From Streptomyces tagetis (GTDB lineage Bacteria > Actinomycetota > Actinomycetes > Streptomycetales > Streptomycetaceae), in NCBI RefSeq assembly GCF_018069565.1, contig NZ_JAGPNL010000005.1, positions 124,001 to 188,000 on the forward strand: a stretch of 64,000 nt of DNA. Reading direction: 5' to 3'. Positions 17,727 through 25,778 of this stretch are shown piece after piece (positions within the stretch are counted from its first letter, which is position 1; each line of letters starts with the position of its first letter). A program made the position numbers and the translations under genes. Below the pieces are notes generated by a model. It did not search any database, was not told the DNA's origin, and worked only from the letters and a program-made list of their open reading frames with translations.

Positions 17727-18499
17727 TGGCTACCCCTGTTCTGGACAAGGCGGGCCCGGCCCCCGAGCCCGGCTTCGCCGACTCCCCCTACATCACCGTC
17801 ACCTTCCGGCTCCGGCGTTTCAACCCGGAGGTCTCGGACCAGGCGACCTGGGAAGACTTCCAGTTCGAGATCGATCCGAAGGAGCGCGTCCTCGACGCCC
17901 TCCACAAGATCAAGTGGGATCTCGACGGCACGCTGACCTTCCGGCGTTCCTGTGCGCACGGCATCTGCGGTTCCGACGCCATGCGGATCAACGGCAAGAA
18001 CCGGCTGGCCTGCAAGACCCTGATCAAGGACATCAGCCCGGAGAAGCCCATCACGGTCGAGCCCATCAAGGGCATGACGGTCCTCAAGGACCTGGTCGTG
18101 GACATGGAGCCGTTCTTCCAGGCGTACCGGGACGTGATGCCCTTCCTCATCACGAAGGAGACCAACGAGCCGACCCGTGAGCGGCTCCAGTCGGCCGAGG
18201 ACCGGGAGCGCTTCGACGACACGACGAAGTGCATCCTCTGCGCGGCCTGCACCTCCTCGTGCCCGGTCTTCTGGAACGACGGGCAGTACTTCGGCCCGGC
18301 GGCCATCGTCAACGCCCACCGCTTCATCTTCGACTCGCGCGACGAGGCCGGTGAGCAGCGGCTGGAGATCCTCAACGACCGTGACGGCGTGTGGCGTTGC
18401 CGTACGACCTTCAACTGCACGGACGCCTGCCCGCGCGGTATCGAGGTCACCAAGGCGATCGCGGAGGTGAAGCGGGCGCTCATCACGCGCCGCTTCTGA
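17726..18499 (+). CDS. sdhB: succinate dehydrogenase iron-sulfur subunit
   Basis: 257-residue electron-transfer subunit with three clusters. The plant-type ferredoxin domain has CAHGICGSD (76-84; Asp at the third ligand position, as in E. coli) plus C96 for the 2Fe-2S cluster. The C-terminal domain has CILCAACTSSCP and CRTTFNCTDACPRGIEV for the 4Fe-4S and 3Fe-4S clusters. Its ATG overlaps the sdhA stop, and a 20-bp stem terminator follows 18 bp after its stop. Confidence 0.97.
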   Translation: MATPVLDKAGPAPEPGFADSPYITVTFRLRRFNPEVSDQATWEDFQFEIDPKERVLDALHKIKWDLDGTLTFRRSCAHGICGSDAMRINGKNRLACKTLIKDISPEKPITVEPIKGMTVLKDLVVDMEPFFQAYRDVMPFLITKETNEPTRERLQSAEDRERFDDTTKCILCAACTSSCPVFWNDGQYFGPAAIVNAHRFIFDSRDEAGEQRLEILNDRDGVWRCRTTFNCTDACPRGIEVTKAIAEVKRALITRRF

Positions 18500-18517
18500 C
18501 GCTCCGGCGTCCCGCAG

Positions 18518-18562
18518 CACGGCCGAGGGCCCCGATCCTGGTGATCGGGGCCCTCGGCCGTG
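18518..18562. terminator. strong rho-independent-type terminator after sdhCDAB
   Basis: Perfect 20-bp inverted repeat (CACGGCCGAGGGCCCCGATC with its complement) around the loop CTGGT. It serves the sdh operon and the convergent TM2 gene that ends at 18585. It is the most stable hairpin noticed in the window. Confidence 0.9.
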
Positions 18563-18584
18563 TCCGTCTGTGCCGTGCGCCGTG

Positions 18585-18851
18585 TCAGCCGCGCAGCACG
18601 CGGCCCTGGCTGTCGGTGCGGTCGTTGCTGACCAGGAACATGATGCCGTCGATCAGCGCCCACAGGCCGAGACCGCCGCAGGTCAGGAGCTGGGCGATGC
18701 CGACGCCGACGGAGCCGACGTAGAAGCGTCCGATGCCGAGGGTGCCCAGGAAGAGCTGGAGGATACCGGCGACGATCTTCGACTTGTCGGAGTACGGGCG
18801 GCCCTGGGGGTCGTGCCCGAAGGGAGCGGCGGGGTTGGTGGGGACGGTCAT
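18585..18851 (-). CDS. TM2 domain membrane protein (short paralogue)
   Basis: 88 residues. After a Pro-rich 20-residue N-terminus comes a TM2 module: YSDKSKIVAGILQLFLGTLGIGRFYVG, then IAQLLTCGGLGLWALIDGIMFLV, two membrane helices with the DGI turn. The last ten residues (NDRTDSQGRVLRG) are shared with the larger paralogue at 19496. The ATG follows AGGAG at 8 nt. Longer in-frame starts exist but lack ribosome sites. Function of TM2 proteins is not established. Confidence 0.9.
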   Translation of the reverse strand: MTVPTNPAAPFGHDPQGRPYSDKSKIVAGILQLFLGTLGIGRFYVGSVGVGIAQLLTCGGLGLWALIDGIMFLVSNDRTDSQGRVLRG

Positions 18852-19083
18852 GCTGGTGCTCCTGGGGAGGATGTGCCTGACCGGGGGTGGGATCGCCCCG
18901 GTCCGGGCCCAGGAAGGACACCGTCCGGCCGGATACCGACCTGCGCGGCGGCCGTGGCGTCTCGCCCGCGGCCGTCCCCCCTGTGCGCGTAAGGGGAGCT
19001 TAAAGAGGCGGGAGCGACCAAGGGGAGGGCTGCCGAACGAATGTGCCCATTCCGTGATCATGCCGTGGAGGTTACGGGGGTGT

Positions 19084-19503
19084 TCAGACCAGATTGCGGA
19101 GCACGGTCCAGGCCACCGCACCGCCCAGGACGGCCACTTGGGTCCGGGGCGCGAGGCTCGGGCGCCAGGACCGGCCGCGCAGCCCCTCCACGGTCCAGCG
19201 GCCCCACAGCGCCAGCGCGAAGGGCGCGGCTAGCAGCAGGGCGCGGTTGTCCAGCCAGGCGGCGGCGTAGTGACCGTGCATCAGGTCGTAGACCATGCGG
19301 GTGCCGCCGCAGGCCGGGCAGAGCAGCCCGGTGACCAGCCGGAACGGGCACTGCGGCAGCAGGTGGCCCGGCTCGTGCGGGTCGGTGTCCCACAGGTACG
19401 CGGCGCCCGCGAGGCCGGCCGCGAGTACCGCGAGGGGGGCCGCGGCGGGGTGCCACCGTCGGCGCCCTCCCCTCGGCGGTACGCGGCCGGCCGTGTCAGC
19501 CAC
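19084..19503 (-). CDS. DUF2752 membrane protein
   Basis: 139-residue membrane protein with the DUF2752 signature CPFRLVTGLLCPACGGTRMVYDLMHG, which holds three Cys, followed by a hydrophobic helix (ALLLAAPFALALWG) and a C-terminal hydrophobic stretch. The GTG start overlaps the stop of the upstream TM2 gene by 8 bp, so the pair is translationally coupled. TM2 and DUF2752 proteins are often neighbours in actinomycetes; no biochemical role is known to me. Confidence 0.88.
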   Translation of the reverse strand: MADTAGRVPPRGGRRRWHPAAAPLAVLAAGLAGAAYLWDTDPHEPGHLLPQCPFRLVTGLLCPACGGTRMVYDLMHGHYAAAWLDNRALLLAAPFALALWGRWTVEGLRGRSWRPSLAPRTQVAVLGGAVAWTVLRNLV

Positions 19504-19963
19504 GCAGGACTCGCCCGTAGGAGTCGGTGCGGTCGTTGTCGACCAGGTACATGATGCCGTCGATCAGCGACCAGAAGCCGAGGCCGCCGCAGGTGAAGAG
19601 CTGGGCGAGGCCGATGCCGACCGAGCCGACGTAGAAGCGGCCGATGCCGAAGGAGCCGAGGAAGAGCTGGAGGATACCGGCGACGATCTTCGACTTGTCG
19701 GAGTACGGGCGGCCGTAGGGGTCGTATCCGTACGGGGCGCTGGGGTCCGGGGGGTAGTAGACGGGCGGCGGCGGGTAGCCGGGCATCTGGTGGCCGCCGG
19801 GGGGCTGCGGGTAGCCGCCGGGGGGCGTCTGGTAGCCCGGCTGCTGGGGGCCGCCCTGCGGCGGGCCGGCCGGGGGGTAGCCGTAGGGGCCGGCCGCGCC
19901 GGGGGGTTGCTGCGGGTATCCGTAGCCTGGCGGCTGGGACGGCTGCTGCGGCTGCTCGCTCAC
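19496..19963 (-). CDS. TM2 domain protein with Pro/Gln/Gly/Tyr-rich N-terminus
   Basis: 155 residues. The first 80 are low complexity (runs of PPGYGYPQQPPG), and the rest is a TM2 module almost identical to that of the 18585 paralogue: KSKIVAGILQLFLGSFGIGRFYVGSVGIG, then LFTCGGLGFWSLIDGIMYLVDN. The two copies therefore arose by duplication around the DUF2752 gene. It is first in the leftward TM2-DUF2752 pair. Role unknown; the N-terminus looks like an intrinsically disordered cytoplasmic region. Confidence 0.9.
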   Translation of the reverse strand: MSEQPQQPSQPPGYGYPQQPPGAAGPYGYPPAGPPQGGPQQPGYQTPPGGYPQPPGGHQMPGYPPPPVYYPPDPSAPYGYDPYGRPYSDKSKIVAGILQLFLGSFGIGRFYVGSVGIGLAQLFTCGGLGFWSLIDGIMYLVDNDRTDSYGRVLRG

Positions 19964-20131
19964 AGTGGTGTCACTCCTGGGGATGGCGGAAGGCTGTCGG
20001 TCATCTTGCAGGACAGGCGGATGGAATGAGAAGTCGGTCCGCCCGCCGGCTTCCGGCCCAACGGGTGAGCGCGTCCCCCGCGGGGCCGGCGGAGGGGGTC
20101 ACCGGCCGCCGCCCGTCCCTAATCTGCTGCC

Positions 20132-20548
20132 ATGTCAGCTCAAGGGCCGTACGAAGTGCTCGGTTTCGACAACGTGCTGCTGCCCGTCGGGGACCTCGGC
20201 GAGGCCGTCGGCTTCTACGAACGCGCGGGCTTCCCGGTGGCCTTCCGGCTCGACGAGGCCGGGATCGCCCTGCTGCGGGCCGGTGCCGAGACGCCGGGAC
20301 TGCTGCTGCGCGCCGAGGAGGGGTTCGGCCGCCGGCCGCCGCCCTGGCCCACCGCCCGGGTGTGGCTGGAGGTGCCGGACGCCCGTGCGGCGGCCGGGGC
20401 GCTGCGCGCGGCGGGGGTGGCGCCGCTCGACGAGCCGTTCTCCGTGGCCACCGGATGGACGGTCGAGTTCGCCGACCCCTGGGGCAACGTGGTTGGGCTC
20501 ACCGACTACAGCCGGCGTCCGGAGCTGGGGCGTACCGTCGCCGGGTGA
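20132..20548 (+). CDS. VOC superfamily (glyoxalase/bleomycin-resistance fold) protein
   Basis: 138 residues with paired beta-alpha-beta-beta-beta modules: GFDNVLLPVGDLGEAVGFYERAGFPVAFRL at the start and TGWTVEFADPWGNVVGLTDYSRRP at the end. The C-terminal Glu/Asp of the metal-binding pattern is present in VEFADPWGN; the first metal His is not obvious. Members are lyases, dioxygenases or drug-binding proteins, and substrate cannot be assigned. It lies 18 bp ahead of a TetR gene and may be co-transcribed with it. Confidence 0.85.
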   Translation: MSAQGPYEVLGFDNVLLPVGDLGEAVGFYERAGFPVAFRLDEAGIALLRAGAETPGLLLRAEEGFGRRPPPWPTARVWLEVPDARAAAGALRAAGVAPLDEPFSVATGWTVEFADPWGNVVGLTDYSRRPELGRTVAG

Positions 20549-20566
20549 CCGCCTAGGCTCGGGGGT

Positions 20567-21373
20567 GTGCCTGCGACGAACGACCTTCCCGGCGGCGGAC
20601 CGTCCCTCAGCAAGTCCGAGCAGACCCGCGCGCTGATCCTGGAGACGGCCATGCGGCTCTTCCGGGAGCGCGGCTACGACCGGACGACGATGCGGGCCAT
20701 CGCCCAGGAGGCCGGTGTCTCCGTCGGCAACGCGTACTACTACTTCGCCGGCAAGGAGCACCTGATCCAGGGCTTCTACGACCGCATCGCCGCCGAGCAC
20801 CGGGTGGCGATCCGGGACGTCCTGGAGCGGGAGAAGGAGCTGGGCGCCCGGCTCGCGGGCGTGCTGAAGGTCTGGCTGGACATCGCCACGCCGTACCACG
20901 AGTTCGCGGTGCAGTTCTTCAAGAACGCGGCCGACCCGGAGAGCCCGCTCAGCCCCTTCTCCCCCGAGTCCGAACCGGCGCGGCTGGAGGCCATCGGCGT
21001 GCAGCGGTCGGTGCTGGCCGGGACGAAGACCAAGGTGCCGGCGGAACTGCGGGACGTGCTCCCGGAGCTGATGTGGCTCGCGCAGATGGGACTCGTCCTG
21101 TACTGGGTCTTCGACCGCAGCGAGGGGCGTGAGCGCAGTTACCGGCTGGCCGAGCGCGGCGCCCGGCTCGCGGCCCGGGGGGTCTCGCTGGCCCGGTTCC
21201 GGGCGCTGCGTCCGCTGGTGCGGGAGGTGCACGAGCTGTTCACGGACTTCCTGCCCGGGTTGACCCGCGCGCTCCCGGACCCGGCCGGGCGGACACCGGC
21301 CGCAGCGGCCACACCGGCCTCGCCGGACGCACCAGACGCACCAGACGCACCAGACGCGCGCCCTGCCCCCTGA
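20567..21373 (+). CDS. TetR family transcriptional regulator
   Basis: 268 residues. The DNA-binding domain (about 15-65) has TRALILETAMRLFRERGYDRTTMRAIAQEAGVSVGNAYYYFAGKEHLI, a near-consensus TetR helix-turn-helix. The ligand domain contains FAVQFFKNAADPESPLSPFSPES and LMWLAQMGLVLYWVFDRSEGR. The tail is a low-complexity Ala/Pro/Asp stretch with DAP repeats from a 9-bp DNA repeat (21324-21359). GTG start. Target unknown; the downstream metallophosphoesterase is convergent, so the VOC gene or distant genes are candidates. Confidence 0.9.
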   Translation: MPATNDLPGGGPSLSKSEQTRALILETAMRLFRERGYDRTTMRAIAQEAGVSVGNAYYYFAGKEHLIQGFYDRIAAEHRVAIRDVLEREKELGARLAGVLKVWLDIATPYHEFAVQFFKNAADPESPLSPFSPESEPARLEAIGVQRSVLAGTKTKVPAELRDVLPELMWLAQMGLVLYWVFDRSEGRERSYRLAERGARLAARGVSLARFRALRPLVREVHELFTDFLPGLTRALPDPAGRTPAAAATPASPDAPDAPDAPDARPAP

Positions 21374-21393
21374 GCGGCCCCTCCCCCAAGGGC

Positions 21394-22698
21394 TCAGGTC
21401 CGGCGGGAGGCCAGCTCGATCAGCGTGATGTCGGACGGGGCGCCCACGCGGGTGGGCGGCCCCCAGGCGCCGGCGCCGCGGCTGACGTAGAGCTGGGTGT
21501 CGCCGTAGCGCTCCAGGCCCGCGACGGTCGGGTTGGCGGCGGCGGCGAGGAGGTTGCCGGGCCAGAGCTGGCCGCCGTGGGTGTGGCCGGAGAGCTGGAG
21601 GTCGACGCCGTGGTCGACGGCGTCGTGGATCATCACCGGCTGGTGGGCGAGGAGCACGCAGGCGCGGTCCCGGTCGCGGTCGCCGAGGGCGCGGGCGTAG
21701 TCGGGGCCCTGGCCCTGGTTCTCGCCGGCCAGGTCGTTGACGCCCGCGAGGTCGAAGTGGGGCAGCTCGGTGCGGGCGTTCTCCAGCGGGAGCAGGCCCA
21801 GGCGGCGCACCTCCTCGACCCACTGTTCGGCGCCGGAGAAGTACTCGTGGTTGCCGGTGACGAAGTACGCGCCGTGCCGGGCCCGGAGTCCGGCCAGCGG
21901 GGCCGCCGCCGGGCCGAGGTCCTTCACGCTGCCGTCGACGAGGTCGCCGACGACGGCGATGAGGTCGGGCTGCGTGGAGTTGATGGTGTCGACGACCGTC
22001 TGCGCGAAGCTCCGGCCGAGGATCGGGCCGAGGTGGATGTCGCTGACCACGGCGATGCGGTAGCCGTGCGCCGCGCGGGGCAGCTTGGCCAGCGGCACGG
22101 TGATCCGCTTCACCCGGGGCCCGCGCAGCACCCCGTAGGTGCCCTGGCCCACGGTGCCCACGGCGGCGGCGACGGCTCCGCCCGCGAGCACCCGGGAGAC
22201 GAAGAGCCGCCGGGAGGGCGGGGTGAGGTTTCCGGCCACCTCGTCGCCGGTCTCCCCCGCCCCCGGGTCACCGTCCACAGCGGGAGACGTCCGGGGAGCG
22301 GTCTCCGGGCCCGCCTCCGGCGTCGCGGCGGCACCGCCGGCCGCCACGGGGACCGGCGCCGGTTCCCGCGCCGCGGCCCGGCGTTCCAGGAAGCGGCGGA
22401 GGAAGGGGCGTACCGCCTCCGTGGCGACGAGGGCGAGGACCAGGTAGAGGCAGAGGGCCAGCCACAGGAAGCCGGGCCAGGCCAGAATCTGCTGGACCCG
22501 GAAGGGGACGCCGCTGCGGCTGGAGACGAAGGCGCCGACGGCGAGGGCCCAGCCGCCCACGATCAGTACCGCCCCGGCTCGGCGCACCCAGCCCGGCCCC
22601 CGGGTCGTGTCGCGGAACAGGCGGCGCCACAGGTACCAGTTGGCCGTCACGAGCACGCTCAGGACCGCCAAGGCGACCAGCACGAAGACGAGCACCAT
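21394..22698 (-). CDS. membrane-anchored calcineurin-like metallophosphoesterase
   Basis: 434 residues. About five N-terminal hydrophobic segments and a disordered linker (about 130-180) precede a phosphoesterase domain: VVSDIHLG (metal site I), VVGDLVDG (site II), VTGNHEYF (GNHE motif) and LSGHTHGGQLWP (C-terminal His pair). The family includes YkuE/YaeI-type phosphodiesterases acting at the membrane on lipid-linked substrates. The tail is typical (LYVSRGAGAWGPP). Stands alone, convergent with the TetR gene. Confidence 0.92.
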   Translation of the reverse strand: MVLVFVLVALAVLSVLVTANWYLWRRLFRDTTRGPGWVRRAGAVLIVGGWALAVGAFVSSRSGVPFRVQQILAWPGFLWLALCLYLVLALVATEAVRPFLRRFLERRAAAREPAPVPVAAGGAAATPEAGPETAPRTSPAVDGDPGAGETGDEVAGNLTPPSRRLFVSRVLAGGAVAAAVGTVGQGTYGVLRGPRVKRITVPLAKLPRAAHGYRIAVVSDIHLGPILGRSFAQTVVDTINSTQPDLIAVVGDLVDGSVKDLGPAAAPLAGLRARHGAYFVTGNHEYFSGAEQWVEEVRRLGLLPLENARTELPHFDLAGVNDLAGENQGQGPDYARALGDRDRDRACVLLAHQPVMIHDAVDHGVDLQLSGHTHGGQLWPGNLLAAAANPTVAGLERYGDTQLYVSRGAGAWGPPTRVGAPSDITLIELASRRT

Positions 22699-22761
22699 GC
22701 CGTCGAAAACCCCTCCGTCAGGACAAGCAGGACATGCGGAACGCGCGCCGCGCGCGCCGCG

Positions 22762-23001
22762 CTATGACGTTCGGCGCAGTGCCCGGACCCCGCGCAACCC
22801 GATGGCCCCGACGACCGTCCCCAATACGAAGGAGACGACCGCGAGCAGCAGGTGCACCCAGAAGTACGCCGTGGGCTCACCGTCGTCGAACGCGAGCCCG
22901 CTGCCGTCCTTGATCAAATTCTTAACGAAAGTAACCCAAATGACCCAGCTCCACACCCCGAAGGCGAGCAGGAACCAGGAGACGGGGCGGCTGAGCTTCA
23001 T
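22762..23001 (-). CDS. SCO4848 family small membrane protein
   Basis: 79 residues, two transmembrane helices: VSWFLLAFGVWSWVIWVTFVKNLIKD and YFWVHLLLAVVSFVLGTVVGAIGLRG, ending in a basic tail. It fits the small actinobacterial family named after SCO4848. The ATG at 23001 gives the conserved MKLSRPVSWF start; the longer frame upstream is a shadow of the carboxypeptidase gene. It is divergent from that gene with 91 bp between. Function unknown. Confidence 0.85.
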   Translation of the reverse strand: MKLSRPVSWFLLAFGVWSWVIWVTFVKNLIKDGSGLAFDDGEPTAYFWVHLLLAVVSFVLGTVVGAIGLRGVRALRRTS

Positions 23002-23092
23002 GCGTCCAGTATCACCGCCCCGCGCCCGGTCCCGTGCCCGGGGTGGGGAGGCGCCCGGGAGGGCTCCGGGGGCGGCGAGTACCTTCTCGGTC

Positions 23093-24403
23093 GTGCCCGC
23101 ACCCCACAAGATCGCCGGACGCGCCGTGACGGCCGCCTCCGCGCTCCTCGTCGCCCTCTGCCCGCTCGCCCTGGCCGTCCCGGCCGCGTACGCCGCCCCG
23201 AGCCCGGCCACGAGCCCGTCGGGGAGCCCCGCCACCAGTCCGTCGGCGAGTCCGTCGGTCACGCCGCCGGCCGGGATGTCGACCGTGGGCGGGGCCCGGC
23301 TGGGCGAGCCCGGGACCCAGGTCGACCTGGCCGGCGGGGCGCCGGTGCTGCCGAAGGACCTCACCGCCCGGTCCTGGATCGTCGCGGACGCCGAGTCCGG
23401 CGAGGTGCTGGCGGCGCACAACGCGCACTGGCGGCTGGCCCCGGCGAGCACCCTGAAGATGCTGTTCGCGGACACGCTGCTGCCGCGCTGGCCGAAGACG
23501 GAGAAGCACACGGTCGCCCCCTCCGACCTGGCCGACGTCGGCGCCGGCTCCAGCCTGGTCGGGATCAAGGAGGAGGAGACGTACACCGTCCACGACCTGT
23601 GGCTCGGGGTCTTCCTGCGCTCCGGGAACGACGCGGTGCACGTGCTGTCGGCGATGAACCACGGCGTCGAGAACACGGTGCGGGAGATGAACGCGCACGC
23701 CGAGGAGCTCCAGGCCCTCGACACCTTCGTGGTCACCCCGGACGGCTACGACGCGCCCGAGCAGGTCTCCTCCGCCTACGACCTGACGCTGATCGCCCGC
23801 TCGGGGCTCCAGAAGAAGGACTTCCGCGAGTACGCCTCCACGGTGCGCGCCGATTTCCCGGGCGAGACGAAGAAGGACAAGAAGGGCAAGGCCAAGCGGG
23901 GCTCCTTCGAGATCCAGAACACCAACCGGCTGCTCGCCGGGGACCGGGACGTGCAGGTCTACCCGGGCATCGCGGGCGTCAAGAACGGCAACACCACCAA
24001 CGCGGGCGCGACCTTCACCGGGGTCGCGGAGCGGGACGGCCGGGTGTTGCTGGTCACGGTCATGAACCCGGAGAAGGACGAGCACAACGAGGTCTACAAG
24101 GAGTCCGCGCGGCTCCTGGACTGGGGTTTCGAGGCGCTGGGGAAGGCGCGGCCGGTCGGTGAGCTGGTGCCGCCGCGCAGCGTCACGGCGAGCGCGGGGC
24201 CGTCCTCGGGCGCGTCCGCCCCGGCGGGCAAGGGGGTCGGCACGCAGGCGGCGGCCGGTGCCCCGGCGCCCGGCGGCGGGGGCGGCGCCGGTACCGCGGC
24301 GGCCGTGGCGGCCGGGTCCCTGGTGGTGCTGGCGGGCGGCGCCTTCCTGGTCAACCGGCGTTGGCCGCTGCCGGACCTGGTGCGTCGCCGGTCCCGTCCG
24401 TGA
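23093..24403 (+). CDS. D-alanyl-D-alanine carboxypeptidase (S11 family), membrane-tethered
   Basis: 436-residue low-molecular-weight penicillin-binding protein that trims terminal D-Ala from peptidoglycan stems outside the cell. Signal peptide to about residue 35 (ending AAYAA), a Pro/Ser linker, then the catalytic domain with Ser119-Thr-Leu-Lys122 and Ser177-Gly-Asn179. The third motif reads Lys297-Asn-Gly299 instead of KTG. The C-terminus has one membrane helix (AAVAAGSLVVLAGGAFLV) and a basic cytoplasmic tail, as in DacC-type proteins. The GTG start at 23093 is chosen because the upstream frame is antisense to the SCO4848-family gene. The last 53 bp overlap the convergent YihY gene. Confidence 0.9.
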   Translation: MPAPHKIAGRAVTAASALLVALCPLALAVPAAYAAPSPATSPSGSPATSPSASPSVTPPAGMSTVGGARLGEPGTQVDLAGGAPVLPKDLTARSWIVADAESGEVLAAHNAHWRLAPASTLKMLFADTLLPRWPKTEKHTVAPSDLADVGAGSSLVGIKEEETYTVHDLWLGVFLRSGNDAVHVLSAMNHGVENTVREMNAHAEELQALDTFVVTPDGYDAPEQVSSAYDLTLIARSGLQKKDFREYASTVRADFPGETKKDKKGKAKRGSFEIQNTNRLLAGDRDVQVYPGIAGVKNGNTTNAGATFTGVAERDGRVLLVTVMNPEKDEHNEVYKESARLLDWGFEALGKARPVGELVPPRSVTASAGPSSGASAPAGKGVGTQAAAGAPAPGGGGGAGTAAAVAAGSLVVLAGGAFLVNRRWPLPDLVRRRSRP

Positions 24404-25292
24404 CCTGCCCGGCCCGGCGCGGGGTGGCCGTCCAGGCGGCGCAGAAGAGCACCAGCTTCGAGGTGAAGTTGATCCACAGCAGCAGGGCGACGGGGACGCC
24501 GAAGGCGCCGTACATGCTCTTCGCGGCGACGCCCTGCATGTAGCCGCTGAGCAGCAGCTTGAGCAGTTCGAAGCCGACCGCGCCGATCAGCGCCGCCACG
24601 ATCAGGCGGCGCCGTTCGGGGTGGACGCCGGGCAGCAGGGTCAGGGCGTAGAGCAGGACCAGGAAGTCGGCGAGGACGGCGGCGGCGAAGGCGGCCACGT
24701 AGAGCAGGACGCTGCCGAGGCCGCCCTCGGCGAGGCCCACCTCGTGGATGAACCGGCCGACCAGGGCCGAGGCGACGGTCGAGATGCCGATGGTGATCAG
24801 CAGGGCGCCGCCGAGGCCGATGAGGATGCCGGCGTCCTTGCCCCGCCGCACCACCGGGTTCTGCTCCTCGTCGGGCAGCTCCCACACGGCGCGCAGGCAG
24901 CCCCGGGTGGCGTCGATCCAGCCGATGCCGGTGAAGAGCAGCAGGGCGGCGGCGATCAGGCCGACGGTGCCGGCGTTGTCGACCAGGCCGTGGATGTCGA
25001 GCTGGTCGGAGATGCCCGGCACCTGCTCGGCGATCTTGTCCTGGAGCCGGTCCTGCTGCCGGGTGCTGAGGGTGGCGGCGGCGATGGCGGCGGCCAGGCT
25101 GAGCAGGGGGAAGAGCGCGATGAAGCTGGTGAAGGTCATCGCGGCGGCGAGCCGCGACCACTTGACCCGGTCCAGCCGCTCGTAGGAACGCCACCCGTGC
25201 GAGACCATCAGCCGCGCCGCCCACGGCCCCACCACGGGGAGCTTTTTCAGCCAGTCCATGACCCCCGTCTGCCCCCGTTCCCCCCGGTCCAT
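24351..25292 (-). CDS. YihY/virulence factor BrkB family membrane protein
   Basis: 313-residue inner-membrane protein with six hydrophobic segments. The N-terminal block WSRLAAAMTFTSFIALFPLLSLAAAIAA and the motif TGIGWIDATRGCLRAVWELPDEE are characteristic of the family once misnamed RNase BN. The ATG at 25292 has GGGGGAG at 8 nt, better than the alternative ATG at 25259. From memory, a YihY gene sits next to trpS in mycobacteria, so this neighbourhood is partly conserved. No enzymatic activity is established. Confidence 0.9.
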   Translation of the reverse strand: MDRGERGQTGVMDWLKKLPVVGPWAARLMVSHGWRSYERLDRVKWSRLAAAMTFTSFIALFPLLSLAAAIAAATLSTRQQDRLQDKIAEQVPGISDQLDIHGLVDNAGTVGLIAAALLLFTGIGWIDATRGCLRAVWELPDEEQNPVVRRGKDAGILIGLGGALLITIGISTVASALVGRFIHEVGLAEGGLGSVLLYVAAFAAAVLADFLVLLYALTLLPGVHPERRRLIVAALIGAVGFELLKLLLSGYMQGVAAKSMYGAFGVPVALLLWINFTSKLVLFCAAWTATPRRAGQVTDGTGDAPGPAAANAG

Positions 25293-25328
25293 GGCTGCGC
25301 TCCCCCATCCGCTCCCCCATTCGCTCCC

Positions 25329-25778
25329 TCATTCGCTCCCCCGTCCGCTCCCCCCGTCCGCGCGGAACACCAGCGTGCGGGTGCCCCAGAAACGCAGGAC
25401 CGTGGCCAGGGCCATGCCGACACCGGCGCCGGAGACGGTGTCGGCGCGCTGGGAGGTGAGGCCGAGGCCGTAGTGGCTGACGGCCAGGCAGAGGAGCTGG
25501 ACGGCGGCGCCGGCCAGGTTGACGGCGCAGAAGAGGGCGTAGGGGCGCAGGCCGCGGGGGCGGGTGTGTCGGTAGGTGCCCAGGGCGTTGCCCGCGTAGG
25601 CCACGGTGCAGCCGGCGGCGAAGGAGAGCGCCTTGGCGGTGAGCGGGCCGAGGCCCGCCGGTCCGCGCAGCAGGGTGAAGAGGCCGAGGTCGACGGCGTA
25701 GGCGAGGAGTCCGGCGGAGGCGAAGCCGAGGAGTTCGCGGCGGCGCGGGGCCGCCGCGGTGCCGAGCTGCGCCGTCAC
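25329..25778 (-). CDS. GtrA-like membrane protein
   Basis: 149 residues with four hydrophobic helices (GFASAGLLAYAVDLGLFTLL, ALSFAAGCTVAYAGNALGTYRH, YALFCAVNLAGAAVQLLCL, GVGMALATVLRFWGTRTLVF). This fits the GtrA/DPMS_2 family, which includes the mycobacterial DPA-locus protein Rv3789. The GTG start overlaps the stop of the UbiA-type gene by four bases (GTGA), so it belongs to the leftward PAP2-UbiA-GtrA operon. A role in moving or anchoring polyprenyl-phosphate sugars is inferred from context. Its 3' end runs into a short C/T-rich repeat. Confidence 0.88.
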   Translation of the reverse strand: MTAQLGTAAAPRRRELLGFASAGLLAYAVDLGLFTLLRGPAGLGPLTAKALSFAAGCTVAYAGNALGTYRHTRPRGLRPYALFCAVNLAGAAVQLLCLAVSHYGLGLTSQRADTVSGAGVGMALATVLRFWGTRTLVFRADGGSGRGSE

